This document shows positions 42,663 to 50,746 of a stretch of 64,000 nt of DNA, piece after piece; the first letter of the stretch is position 1; each line of letters starts with the position of its first letter. This DNA is from Nitrospiraceae bacterium (GTDB lineage: Bacteria; Nitrospirota; Nitrospiria; Nitrospirales; Nitrospiraceae). The position numbers were made by a program, and so were the translations under genes. Under the pieces are notes generated by a model that was not told where the DNA came from, searched no databases, and saw nothing but the letters and a program-made list of their open reading frames with translations. Location: contig JAHBWI010000010.1 in assembly GCA_019637075.1 (NCBI GenBank), forward strand, positions 1 to 64,000. The letters run 5' to 3'.

Positions 42663-43616
42663 ATGAGACTGATGCAGACACGCAACAAGCGTTTGGTGTT
42701 TGGCATTCTGCTCTCTGCCCTTATCGTCGGCGTTATGTTGACGATCGGGCAGGTGCCCCTCGCGGTCAGCCAACCGGTGACCATTCCCGCGAAGGCGATC
42801 AAGGGGCCTATCCCAATGGACGGTGCGAACCCCATTTGGGAAGGAGTGCCAGGGGTCATTATCCCGCTGAGCGGGCAGACCATCACCACGCCGATGCACC
42901 CGAATATTTCGGTGAAGTCGGTGTTCGTGAAGGCAATGACCAACGGGAAGGAGCTTGGGCTGCGCTTGGAGTGGAGCGACCAGACCAAGAATGACACGGC
43001 GATCGGACCGCAGGACTTCCGCGATCAGACCGCCATCATGTTCCCGGTGAACACCGCCGGGGCGCCGCCGTTCCAGTGTATGGGTCAGTCCGGTGGCACC
43101 GTCAATATTTGGCGGTGGAACGCGGAGTGGCAGAAGGACATCGGAAAGGACAGCGCAGGGTTGTGGGACGTGGACGACCAGTATCCTGGCATCTTCTGGG
43201 ACTACTACTTCGAAGAGCCGGCCGGTGGGGTGACCTACCCGGATCGTATCGGTCGCAGCCTTGGCCCATTCAACTCCGGTATCTGGTCTGGCAACATCAT
43301 GTCTGACCCGACGCTGCGGGTCAGCTCCGTCGAGGATCTGAGCGCCAATGGGTTCAGCACGTTGACCACGCAGGCCCATCAGGATGTGATCGGGAACGGC
43401 GTGTGGGAACCGTCAGGCTCCGTCAAGGGCGGTGGTTACACTGGCCCGACCTGGCGTGTGGTCATTAAGCGTTCGCTGGAGACCAGCGATGCGAACGACA
43501 CCCAGTTCAAGGCGGGTATGTCTGTGCCCATCGCGTTCGCGGTGTGGGACGGCTCGAACATCGAACGGAACGGTATGAAGGCGCTCTCCACCTGGTTCAC
43601 GCTGAAGTTGCCGTGA
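42663..43616 (+). CDS. nxrC: Nitrite oxidoreductase gamma-type subunit NxrC (heme b-binding)
   Basis: 317 residues. An N-terminal signal sequence (LVFGILLSALIVGVMLTIG) leads to one ethylbenzene dehydrogenase gamma-type beta-sandwich covering the rest. This family binds one heme b with Met and Lys ligands and accepts electrons from the iron-sulfur subunit. FQCMGQSGGTVNIWRWNAEW contains a candidate Met ligand. The RVSSVEDLSANGFSTLTTQ segment is repeated in the 49388 protein. AGAGGAGG stands before the ATG. It would tie NXR to the cytochrome chain in the periplasm. The number of NxrC versions per genome varies, so the exact partner NxrAB is not certain. Confidence 0.85.
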   Translation: MRLMQTRNKRLVFGILLSALIVGVMLTIGQVPLAVSQPVTIPAKAIKGPIPMDGANPIWEGVPGVIIPLSGQTITTPMHPNISVKSVFVKAMTNGKELGLRLEWSDQTKNDTAIGPQDFRDQTAIMFPVNTAGAPPFQCMGQSGGTVNIWRWNAEWQKDIGKDSAGLWDVDDQYPGIFWDYYFEEPAGGVTYPDRIGRSLGPFNSGIWSGNIMSDPTLRVSSVEDLSANGFSTLTTQAHQDVIGNGVWEPSGSVKGGGYTGPTWRVVIKRSLETSDANDTQFKAGMSVPIAFAVWDGSNIERNGMKALSTWFTLKLP

Positions 43617-43684
43617 TCCAAGTGGCCTGAGTGAACTCAAGCCTCTCCCGGCGTCGGGTGAGGCAGCGTTCCTAGGTCGTAACT

Positions 43685-43731
43685 GAAGGCCCCGAATCAG
43701 TGTCCGCAAGGGCATGTGGTTCGGGGCCTTC
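43685..43731 (+). terminator. Terminator-like hairpin after nxrC
   Basis: GAAGGCCCCGAA (43685-43696) pairs with TTCGGGGCCTTC (43720-43731) with a 23-base loop; GTGCATTTT follows. No gene is seen in 43617-43891. Confidence 0.7.
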
Positions 43732-43891
43732 GTGCATTTTGAGCATGCAAGTGCATTCGCTTGTGCACAGTCGAGGAGCGGAGCTTTTGGCGGTGCGCAC
43801 GGTTGCATTTGAGCGGAGACGGAGTGTATAAACCGAGGTGGGGTAATGTCATCAACACACTGATTTTTCCATCACATATAAAGATATATTT

Positions 43892-45673
43892 ATGAAAGTG
43901 TCATTGCTGTTTCCTCCGACCTGGCACCCATCACAACCATATCTGAGTCTTCCTTCTCTCACCGGTTTTCTCGCTCAAGCAGGCGTCAAAAACGTCTCAC
44001 AGCGTGACCTTGGCATTGAGCTGTTGGATAAGGTATTGACTCAGTCTTTTGCGGAAGGGATCTATCAGCAGCTTGTCGATAAACAGCAGGGTCTCGAGCG
44101 AACTCGGGCCGGTGAGACTGGGCCAGGCAGCGCCGAGCACCTCTCGCGGGTTGTTGAGTCCCTGGACCGGTTTCCCTACCTGCACGAACGCATCGAGCTG
44201 GCCAAAGAAACGTTGCGTGGGGAGGGGTTCTACGATATCGAGGCTTACCGCAACAGCCTGTTCTTGATCGATAAATGGCTCGAAGTGGTGTCGTCACTCT
44301 ACTTTCCCACGCGTTTGACGGTGGTCGATAACCAATTCGGTGACTATTCGATTTATTCATCCAAGGATTTGACCAAAGTCATTCGCGATGATACGCAGAA
44401 CCCCTATATTGGATTGTTTCGGGAGTTGTTCCTGCCATCTATTCTGGCGGACCGCCCTGACCTCGTCGGCGTGTCGATTACGGCCACTTCGCAGATCATC
44501 CCTGGGCTGACCTTGTGTCGTTTGCTCAAGGAGGCCGCGCCGGATGTCCATATTACGGTGGGCGGCAGCATCTTCACACGCCTGGTGGACAACTTGCGCC
44601 GATGCCAGTGGCTCTTCGACATTACGGATGATTTTGTAGTGTTCGAAGGCGAGACGGCTTTACTGGAACTCGTCAACCAAATGGAAGGGAAACGGGATTT
44701 CAGCAAGGTGCCGAATCTGATTTACCGCCAGAACGGCAAGATCACGGTCAACCAGCCCTTCTATTCTGAAAACATCAACCAGCTGACCGCGCCCAATTAT
44801 GACGGGTTCCCGCTCGATCTGTACTTATCGCCGGAGCCCGTGCTACCCGTGCAATTTTCGCGTGGCTGTTACTACAAAGACTGCGCGTTCTGCGCGCTCA
44901 CGCTGGATCATCAAAACTTCCGGCAGCGTGACCCCGGTAAGACGGTGGACGATTTGGAATGGCTTAAGGCACGTTATGGCGCCGAGTTCTTTTTCTTTAC
45001 CGACGAATGCTTCGCGTTGTCGCCGACCAAGCGCCTCTGTCAGCAGATGATCGATCGACAATTGAACGTGAAGTGGACGTGCGAGCTGCGTTTTGAAAAG
45101 AACTTGAGCCGCGAACTCCTGACGCAAATGCGCGATGCCGGTTGTTTGAAGATCGTCTTTGGTCTGGAATCCTTCAACCAGCGGGTAATGGATTTCATGA
45201 AGAAGGGGATCAAGCAGGAGTGGGTCCGCCGAATCGCTGACGACTGTGTGGATCTCGGCATCGCCATGCACTGCTATGTGATCGTCGGGTTCCCGACCGA
45301 GAAGGAAGAGGAAGCGCTGGAGACGATGAACTTTATCGTCGAGAACAAGAAGCTGAACGAGTCCTATGGCTTTTCCTGCCAGCCCTGCTTGTTCGATTTG
45401 GAGAAAGAAGCGCCGATCATGAACGATCCGGGCAGCTATGGCATCCGGCGCATCATGCGGCCTTCGTCTGAAGACCTCAGTCTGGGGTTCTTCTACGAGG
45501 TGCAGGAAGGTATGACGCCGCCCCAGGCGGAACAGCTGTATCAGCACGTGTACGAGAAGATCAGCGAAGTCGTGTGCGAATTGCCCTTCAATTACTCGAT
45601 GGCAGATGGGTTGCTGTACATTGCTCGGGAAAAATCACAAGCCGTGCGGGTGCCGCAACCTGCCGGATCGTAG
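43892..45673 (+). CDS. Cobalamin-type radical SAM protein
   Basis: 593 residues. The N-terminal half resembles a B12-binding Rossmann domain (LVGVSITATSQIIPGLTLCR, then ITVGGSIFTRL and a FEGE motif). The radical SAM core starts with RGCYYKDCAFC: Cys326, Cys331 and Cys334 should bind the [4Fe-4S] cluster, with CX4CX2C spacing instead of the usual CX3CX2C. FGLESFNQRVMDFM and HCYVIVGFPTEKEEE are later core motifs. The reaction is unknown; relatives methylate or rearrange unreactive carbons. There is no clear ribosome binding site, and TATAAA (43877-43882) lies ten bases before the ATG, so the mRNA may be leaderless. It sits next to nxrC. Confidence 0.82.
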   Translation: MKVSLLFPPTWHPSQPYLSLPSLTGFLAQAGVKNVSQRDLGIELLDKVLTQSFAEGIYQQLVDKQQGLERTRAGETGPGSAEHLSRVVESLDRFPYLHERIELAKETLRGEGFYDIEAYRNSLFLIDKWLEVVSSLYFPTRLTVVDNQFGDYSIYSSKDLTKVIRDDTQNPYIGLFRELFLPSILADRPDLVGVSITATSQIIPGLTLCRLLKEAAPDVHITVGGSIFTRLVDNLRRCQWLFDITDDFVVFEGETALLELVNQMEGKRDFSKVPNLIYRQNGKITVNQPFYSENINQLTAPNYDGFPLDLYLSPEPVLPVQFSRGCYYKDCAFCALTLDHQNFRQRDPGKTVDDLEWLKARYGAEFFFFTDECFALSPTKRLCQQMIDRQLNVKWTCELRFEKNLSRELLTQMRDAGCLKIVFGLESFNQRVMDFMKKGIKQEWVRRIADDCVDLGIAMHCYVIVGFPTEKEEEALETMNFIVENKKLNESYGFSCQPCLFDLEKEAPIMNDPGSYGIRRIMRPSSEDLSLGFFYEVQEGMTPPQAEQLYQHVYEKISEVVCELPFNYSMADGLLYIAREKSQAVRVPQPAGS

Positions 45674-45686
45674 CCGACGACCGGCG

Positions 45687-45716
45687 TTGACCGGGATTTT
45701 TCTGCAGGGCTATAAT
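45687..45716 (+). promoter_or_regulatory. Sigma-70 promoter for the 45742 gene
   Basis: TTGACC (45687-45692), 18 bases, and a perfect TATAAT (45711-45716). Transcription would start near 45723, leaving about 19 bases of leader. Confidence 0.7.
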
Positions 45717-45741
45717 CACCTTCCCCTTCAGGGAGCATCGA

Positions 45742-46863
45742 ATGTCCGCTGTTGCGACGACAATCGAGCGTGCCACGGGCCGGGTCGAAGACCAGGGGTT
45801 GCTGTTCGAGTACACCATCAAGATGGTGCTGCTTGTCGGCTTTCTCGAACTGGTGCTCTACCGGCTGGTGTCGCGCTTGGGCATGCATATCAGTAAGATT
45901 GCCGCTCAACATGAGTGGGTCGGGACGACATTCCGTTGGCTGTCGTCGATCGGCTTCGTCTTGCTGAACGTGGTGGCGATCTTCGTGTTTCTTGCCTTGC
46001 TGGTGCTCCTGCTCAATCGGATTAAAGCCAAGGGCCTGAGCGGCTATAATGTGGTTACTCTGCCCTGCGTCGGGCTGCTCTTGGTATTGACGGCGGCATT
46101 TCTCGTCGTCCCTCCGGGGATGTTGGGATCGATTGCCTACAACGTTGTCACCGTGATCGCCCTGACCGCACTCATGCTGGAATATTGGTCGCTGCACCGC
46201 GACCGGCTCCAACGTATTCTGGCAGTCACGTACTATTTCGGCATCTCGGGATGGCTGTATTACCAAATCGTTTCCACCGCGTACGGCTGGATGGGAGCGT
46301 TGGCGGCTCCTCCGCTCGTCTACGAAGCGAACCGGATCGGTGAGGCCTTGATGGTCATTGCCAGCATGCTGGTCTTCTGGGCTTACGGACGCGGCCTGTC
46401 GTTTCGGACCAGGAACCGCCAACAGCGCCGTCGGGCCGTCTGGTTCTGGTCCGTGGCGGGTGTGGTATTTTTCGGGCTGTTGTTCATGGATTATTTCCTC
46501 AGCATCTACAATCCCGTGCTGGCCACCTCGATGCGTAAGGCAGGCGAGGGGATCAGTTGGATTTTCCAGATGGGCATGGGCTACACATTCTATCTGCCCT
46601 TCGCGTTTTATGTGGCGGGTCTGCTGTGCTGGTCCTACACGGTCATCCGATTGGTGACGATGGGACGTGTGGCCGGATATGGTCTCGGGCTCATGTTCAT
46701 CGCGGGGTATGCCTTGTTGGTATCCAGTCTGACGCTGATGGTGATATTGGGTGTCATGTTGCTCACGCTCGATCGTCCGAGGGGAGCCGTGGCCGAACAA
46801 GAGTCAGTGCCGAATGAGCCGCTGGTTGGAGCGCAAGAATCGCTCGCCGGGGGGCAGGTCTAG
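45742..46863 (+). CDS. Unknown multi-spanning membrane protein
   Basis: 373 residues with about nine hydrophobic helices (for example VVAIFVFLALLVLLL and GLMFIAGYALLVSSLTLMVI) and a basic cytoplasmic loop (FRTRNRQQRRRAVW). No family is recognised and there is no heme motif. It begins a likely operon with a TPR protein and TatA, driven by the promoter directly upstream. Inference: membrane anchor or assembly partner in NXR export or maturation. Confidence 0.65.
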   Translation: MSAVATTIERATGRVEDQGLLFEYTIKMVLLVGFLELVLYRLVSRLGMHISKIAAQHEWVGTTFRWLSSIGFVLLNVVAIFVFLALLVLLLNRIKAKGLSGYNVVTLPCVGLLLVLTAAFLVVPPGMLGSIAYNVVTVIALTALMLEYWSLHRDRLQRILAVTYYFGISGWLYYQIVSTAYGWMGALAAPPLVYEANRIGEALMVIASMLVFWAYGRGLSFRTRNRQQRRRAVWFWSVAGVVFFGLLFMDYFLSIYNPVLATSMRKAGEGISWIFQMGMGYTFYLPFAFYVAGLLCWSYTVIRLVTMGRVAGYGLGLMFIAGYALLVSSLTLMVILGVMLLTLDRPRGAVAEQESVPNEPLVGAQESLAGGQV

Positions 46864-46892
46864 TAGTCTAATTTCCTAGAGGATATGGTGTT

Positions 46893-47705
46893 ATGGACGA
46901 ACAGAAACACACAGCCGGTGCAGAGCAGGGTAGTGCGGCGGTCGATCCTGGCGATCAGCCCTTGAGCCCCGACGAGGAAATTGCCGAGATTGAAAAAATG
47001 CTGGCAACCGAGCCGGATGATTTCCAGGCGCGGTGCCGGTTGGGCGAACTCTATTTCAGCAAGGGCCGATTGGATGATGCCCTGACTGAGGTCAAGAAGT
47101 CGATCGAAATGGCCGAGGGGCTCCGCACCGAAATGAACCGGTCGCTGGCCATGTATTACTCCAACCTCGGTACCATCTACGCCACCAAGGGTATGATGGA
47201 AGAGGCGGAAACCGAATTCAAACACGCGTTGGAGGTGCACGCATACGACGTGCTCGCGCTCTTCAATCTGGGGCGCGTCCAGGCGGACAAGAAGAAATTC
47301 ATGGACGCCAAAGGGTATTATGAACGGTTAGTCGAGATCACGCCGGACGATCCCATCGCGTGGTACAACCTGGCCGGCGTCTACGTCGAACTCGACAACC
47401 CGCAGGTGTCCGATTACAACACGATGGATATGGCGATCCAGTGTTATCTTCGTGTCTTGGAACTGGATCCGAAACACTTGGAAGCAAGCTTCAAATTGAT
47501 GGAAATTGCCCTCAACCACAAGAAGACCGATTTGGCCGTCAAGGTGATGGAAAGTGCGGTCGAGCACAGTCCGGATGAGCCGCTGGCGTATTACAATTTG
47601 ATCAGCGTGTACGACAAGTGCAAGATGTTTGAACAGGCCGAACAAGCCCGTCAGCGTCTCAAAGAGCGGTTTGCCAAGAAGGCCAAAGAGGGTGCCACAA
47701 CCTGA
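46893..47705 (+). CDS. TPR-repeat protein
   Basis: 270 residues. After an acidic N-terminus, five to six TPR units cover residues about 30-260 (DFQARCRLGELYFSKGRLDD, YDVLALFNLGRVQADKKKF, DPIAWYNLAGVYVELDN). No signal peptide, so cytoplasmic. TPR arrays bind proteins. Position 24 bases before tatA and after a membrane protein gene suggests a scaffold for exported or membrane enzymes. Confidence 0.82.
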   Translation: MDEQKHTAGAEQGSAAVDPGDQPLSPDEEIAEIEKMLATEPDDFQARCRLGELYFSKGRLDDALTEVKKSIEMAEGLRTEMNRSLAMYYSNLGTIYATKGMMEEAETEFKHALEVHAYDVLALFNLGRVQADKKKFMDAKGYYERLVEITPDDPIAWYNLAGVYVELDNPQVSDYNTMDMAIQCYLRVLELDPKHLEASFKLMEIALNHKKTDLAVKVMESAVEHSPDEPLAYYNLISVYDKCKMFEQAEQARQRLKERFAKKAKEGATT

Positions 47706-47729
47706 ACTTGTGACCAAAGGAGACACACC

Positions 47730-48008
47730 ATGTTTGGGAGTCTGGGTTTTACAGAATTGATCCTGATTCTGTTCATCGTGCTGATTATTTTCGGCGCGGG
47801 AAAATTGCCGCAATTAGGTGAGGGTCTCGGAAAAGCGATCAAGGGCTTCAAGAAGTCGGTGCACGAGGCGGACGCCATCGAAGCTGAGGCGCAGGCGCAG
47901 CAAGCGGCGACCCAGGCTCAGGCCATCCAAGCTCCGGCCCCGCAGATGCAGGTGCCCACGGTGGAGCAGCAACCGGCCGTCGCGGCTCCCCCGGCATCCC
48001 ACGCTTAG
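47730..48008 (+). CDS. tatA: Twin-arginine translocase subunit TatA
   Basis: 92 residues. A short N-terminal helix ([20 protein letters not shown]) leads to the family motif [20 protein letters not shown], an amphipathic helix, and a Gln/Ala/Pro-rich tail. TatA forms the pore for folded proteins such as cofactor-loaded molybdoenzymes. tatC is not in the window. Its place in the NXR block fits export of NxrA, which carries a Tat signal in Nitrospira. Confidence 0.92.
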   Translation: MFGSLGFTELILILFIVLIIFGAGKLPQLGEGLGKAIKGFKKSVHEADAIEAEAQAQQAATQAQAIQAPAPQMQVPTVEQQPAVAAPPASHA

Positions 48009-48055
48009 GTGCCGCGGTCGCTTCGTAAGCCACGCACGAATGGATTGACGAGAAT

Positions 48056-49306
48056 ATGGATACTGAACTGCAGTTGGCGTCCGGGTACATCGAGACCTTC
48101 GCTGGAAACGGCAAGGCCCGCAGCACAGGCGACGGCAAGCGCGCGGTGAAAGCGGGGATCCCGCTTCCTCACCATGTGGCTCTCGACCGGGAAGAGCGGT
48201 GGCTCTATTTTGCCGAATCCGGGTCGGACCGCATTCGACGGGTCAATCTAGCGGAAGGAACGGTCCACAACTTTGCCGGCATCGGCGAGACCTGCTACAG
48301 CGGAGACGAGGGGCCATGCGGCGAGGCTGGGCTGTATCTTCCCCTTGATGTCGCGTTCGACTCCCGGAACGACTTGTATATTTGTGATTCCGGCAGCAAC
48401 CGAATCCGCAAGGTCGATCACGAGACCGGAATCATCACCACCGTCGTCGGGACCGGCGAGCACGGGTTCAACGGGGATGGTTTGGCGCTCGAGGTCAATC
48501 TCACGTGGCCGGCCGCGATCGCCTTCGATGCCGAAGACGTCATGTATATTGCCGATACGCAGGCGCACCGCATTCGTCGGTTCGATTCCCGAACCGGTCG
48601 GGTGGAGACCATCGCTGGAACCTGGACGTCGGAAGATGAGGCCCGCGAGCAGCCGCTTGTGGCGCGCAATCTCGTGGTGTTGTCCGGAGATGCGATCGGC
48701 ATCGACTTCAGCGACGACAACGGCTGGCTCATGCCGGTTTGTTCGGACGGACTCGACCTGTCGCTCTACCTGGACGACGGCCGGCCGGCCGTAGAGTCTC
48801 GCCTCTATGACCTGGTCGGGATTGCAGTGGACCGCGCGGGGGATGTGTATGTGGTCGACAAGGCCAGCAACCGCGTGCGGCGTATCGACCGGAATACCGG
48901 CATCATCACGACGCTGGCAGGGGTGTGTCGGTATGGGTTTGACGGCGATGGAAAGCCTGCGGCCAAGTCCATGCTGCATGCACCGGAAGCCATCGTATTC
49001 GACGACCACAATCATGCCTACGTGTCGGACACCGGAAACCATCGTGTGCGCAAGATTGAAGCCGGCACGGGGCTGATCAGCACGGTTGCAGGTAACGGTG
49101 ACAGTGGTTATGAAGACAAGAACATGGGCGGCTGCGGCGCCGCTCGGTTTGTGGCCAAAGATGCTGCTGGTGCGTTGAAGCACGGTGACGGCTTGCTGGC
49201 GGTTGAGGCGGTGGTCAATTCCCCCGTCGGACTGGCGATCGACCGGCAGGGTCAGCTGTATATTTGTGAGCGAGGGGAAAACAAGATTCGTCGGGTCAAG
49301 CTGTAA
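48056..49306 (+). CDS. NHL-repeat beta-propeller protein
   Basis: 416 residues, no evident signal peptide. Six or seven NHL units recur with the pattern DxxGNxYVxDxxNxRIRRID: for example VALDREERWLYFAESGSDR, YICDSGSNRIRKVD and YVVDKASNRVRRID, separated by TLAGVCRYGFDGDGKPA-type linkers. Such propellers bind proteins or ligands. It follows tatA by 47 bases and precedes a second NxrC-like gene. Enzyme activity is not indicated. Confidence 0.85.
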   Translation: MDTELQLASGYIETFAGNGKARSTGDGKRAVKAGIPLPHHVALDREERWLYFAESGSDRIRRVNLAEGTVHNFAGIGETCYSGDEGPCGEAGLYLPLDVAFDSRNDLYICDSGSNRIRKVDHETGIITTVVGTGEHGFNGDGLALEVNLTWPAAIAFDAEDVMYIADTQAHRIRRFDSRTGRVETIAGTWTSEDEAREQPLVARNLVVLSGDAIGIDFSDDNGWLMPVCSDGLDLSLYLDDGRPAVESRLYDLVGIAVDRAGDVYVVDKASNRVRRIDRNTGIITTLAGVCRYGFDGDGKPAAKSMLHAPEAIVFDDHNHAYVSDTGNHRVRKIEAGTGLISTVAGNGDSGYEDKNMGGCGAARFVAKDAAGALKHGDGLLAVEAVVNSPVGLAIDRQGQLYICERGENKIRRVKL

Positions 49307-49319
49307 GCGACCTGCGCCC

Positions 49320-49344
49320 GCCGATCCGGACATGCCGGATCGGC
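49320..49344 (+). terminator. Terminator-like hairpin after the NHL gene
   Basis: A perfect 10-bp stem, GCCGATCCGG (49320-49329) with CCGGATCGGC (49335-49344), loop ACATG. No T-run follows. Confidence 0.6.
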
Positions 49345-49387
49345 GGGGTCAACCTACCTACCGCCGAAAGGCAGACGCGACCGAGGC

Positions 49388-50230
49388 ATGGGGCGAATGA
49401 CATCGGTCCCAATTTCGCGAACACCTCTATTGGCATTGCTGGCTGGTCTCTTCGTGGTCGCCCTGTTGCTGGGAGGATTCGGTATTCCCATCGTCAGTTC
49501 CGAGGGCATGATCATCCGTGCACAAGCGGTTTCGGGAGATGTGCCGCTCGCTCCGGAAGATCCCGCCTGGCAGAAGATTCCTCCCATGACATTGCCCTTG
49601 AGCGGGCAAATCATCACCCGTCCGGTCTGGCCCGAACCTACTGCGCGCGCATTGACCGTGCGGGCGGTTCATAATGGAACCGATATTGCGTTTTTGCTCG
49701 AGTGGCAGGACAACACCAAGAATGATCGACTGACTCCAGGAACGTTTCGCGACGGTGTTGCGATCGGGCTTCCCCTCGGTGACGCCCCGGCCTTCTTCTG
49801 CATGGGGCAGCTTGATCACTACATCAACATTTGGCACTGGAAGGCAGATTGGCAGAGTGACATCGACCGGCGCGCCGCGCGGACCACAGAAAAGGACAAG
49901 TCGGGAAGTGGTGAGCCTCGGCGTTTCGAAGTGATCCCCAGACGCGCCTCCTCCGTCGAGGACTTGATCGGAGGCGGTTTCAGTACCCTGACGACGAAGG
50001 AAAAGCAGGGTCGGGTTCAGGGTAAAGCTTACTGGAAGGATGGAACCTGGCACGTTGTGATGCGGCGCCCATTGTCTAGCGAAGAGCAGGACAACGAAGC
50101 CAAGTTGATCCCTGGGCGAATCCAGGCCGTCTCTTTCGCGGTATGGAACGGTGAGAATAAGGAGCGCAACGGGCAGAAGGCCGTTGCTCCCTGGTTCCAG
50201 CTGTCGTTGGACCCAAGCGTGAAGAGTTAA
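49388..50230 (+). CDS. Second NxrC-like heme b-binding protein
   Basis: 280 residues (a start nine bases later at ATG 49397 is possible). A signal sequence (LLALLAGLFVVALLLGGFG) precedes an ethylbenzene dehydrogenase gamma-type domain. It parallels NxrC: PLSGQIITRPVW against PLSGQTITTPMH, FFCMGQLDHYINIWHWKADW against FQCMGQSGGTVNIWRWNAEW, and RASSVEDLIGGGFSTLTTKE. It is 37 residues shorter. The conserved Met suggests that heme b binding is kept. It could be an alternative gamma subunit or a soluble carrier between NXR and the pentaheme cytochromes downstream. Confidence 0.82.
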   Translation: MGRMTSVPISRTPLLALLAGLFVVALLLGGFGIPIVSSEGMIIRAQAVSGDVPLAPEDPAWQKIPPMTLPLSGQIITRPVWPEPTARALTVRAVHNGTDIAFLLEWQDNTKNDRLTPGTFRDGVAIGLPLGDAPAFFCMGQLDHYINIWHWKADWQSDIDRRAARTTEKDKSGSGEPRRFEVIPRRASSVEDLIGGGFSTLTTKEKQGRVQGKAYWKDGTWHVVMRRPLSSEEQDNEAKLIPGRIQAVSFAVWNGENKERNGQKAVAPWFQLSLDPSVKS

Positions 50231-50235
50231 CCTAG

Positions 50236-50318
50236 CCCTGCTTGCAGGGTGGGAGGGAATGATTTTCGACCGACGATGCCCGTTCACAGGAGCCCTTTCT
50301 CGCGGAAGGGCTTTTTTT
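50236..50318 (+). terminator. Hairpin pair with T-run after the NxrC-like gene
   Basis: CCCTG-CTTG-CAGGG (50236-50249) is followed by the stronger stem AGCCCTT (50291-50297) with AAGGGCT (50306-50312) and TTTTTT (50313-50318). The second has the full form of a rho-independent terminator but lies within the longest reading of the next gene. Confidence 0.75.
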
Positions 50319-50729
50319 GTGGGTATGATCATGCTGGCGGGCGTCTTTTGCGTCGCCGGGGCCGGATTGGCGGCCGACAACGGCCAGATGACGGCGGACG
50401 AAGCGGTGCAACTGGGTGAAGAATTCGGCATCGCGGTGGGGGAAGTCGACGAAGAAATTCAACGGGAATTGAAACTCCAGCGTCCGGAAGGCGTAGCGGT
50501 GTTCGAAGTGATCGGCAATTCCCGGGCCGACTATGCCGGGATCAAGGTCCGTTCCGTCATCAAAGAAATCGATAAGAAGGAAGTGCGCAACCTGATCGAT
50601 TTCGGCAAAGCCATCAAGGTCGCAATGAAGGAATGCAATTTCACGGTGGGCACCTATGAACCGGCCGACCCCGGCGATCCAGTCGGGTGGGGCGTGAACT
50701 TTCATTTTGTCGGCTGCAAACGAGACTAA
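50259..50729 (+). CDS. Exported PDZ-like protein
   Basis: 156 residues from ATG 50259. The long start gives a proper signal peptide with arginines, RAFFVGMIMLAGVFCVAGAG then LAA-DN. Residues about 75-140 look like a small PDZ fold (VAVFEVIGNSRADYAGIKVR, DFGKAIKVAMKECNF). A terminator-shaped hairpin covers codons 11-20, and GGAGG is only two bases from this ATG. Starts at GTG 50319 or ATG 50325 would avoid both problems but lose the positive charges of the signal. Function is unknown; PDZ modules bind protein ends. Confidence 0.6.
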   Translation: MIFDRRCPFTGALSRGRAFFVGMIMLAGVFCVAGAGLAADNGQMTADEAVQLGEEFGIAVGEVDEEIQRELKLQRPEGVAVFEVIGNSRADYAGIKVRSVIKEIDKKEVRNLIDFGKAIKVAMKECNFTVGTYEPADPGDPVGWGVNFHFVGCKRD

Positions 50730-50746
50730 GAGGAGCACCGGGTCGC

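Noticed and set aside
45592-46800. 402-codon minus-strand frame opposite the 45742 membrane protein
   Set aside because: Composition is Gln/His/Asp-rich without hydrophobic or domain pattern; the plus frame has membrane helices, promoter and start.
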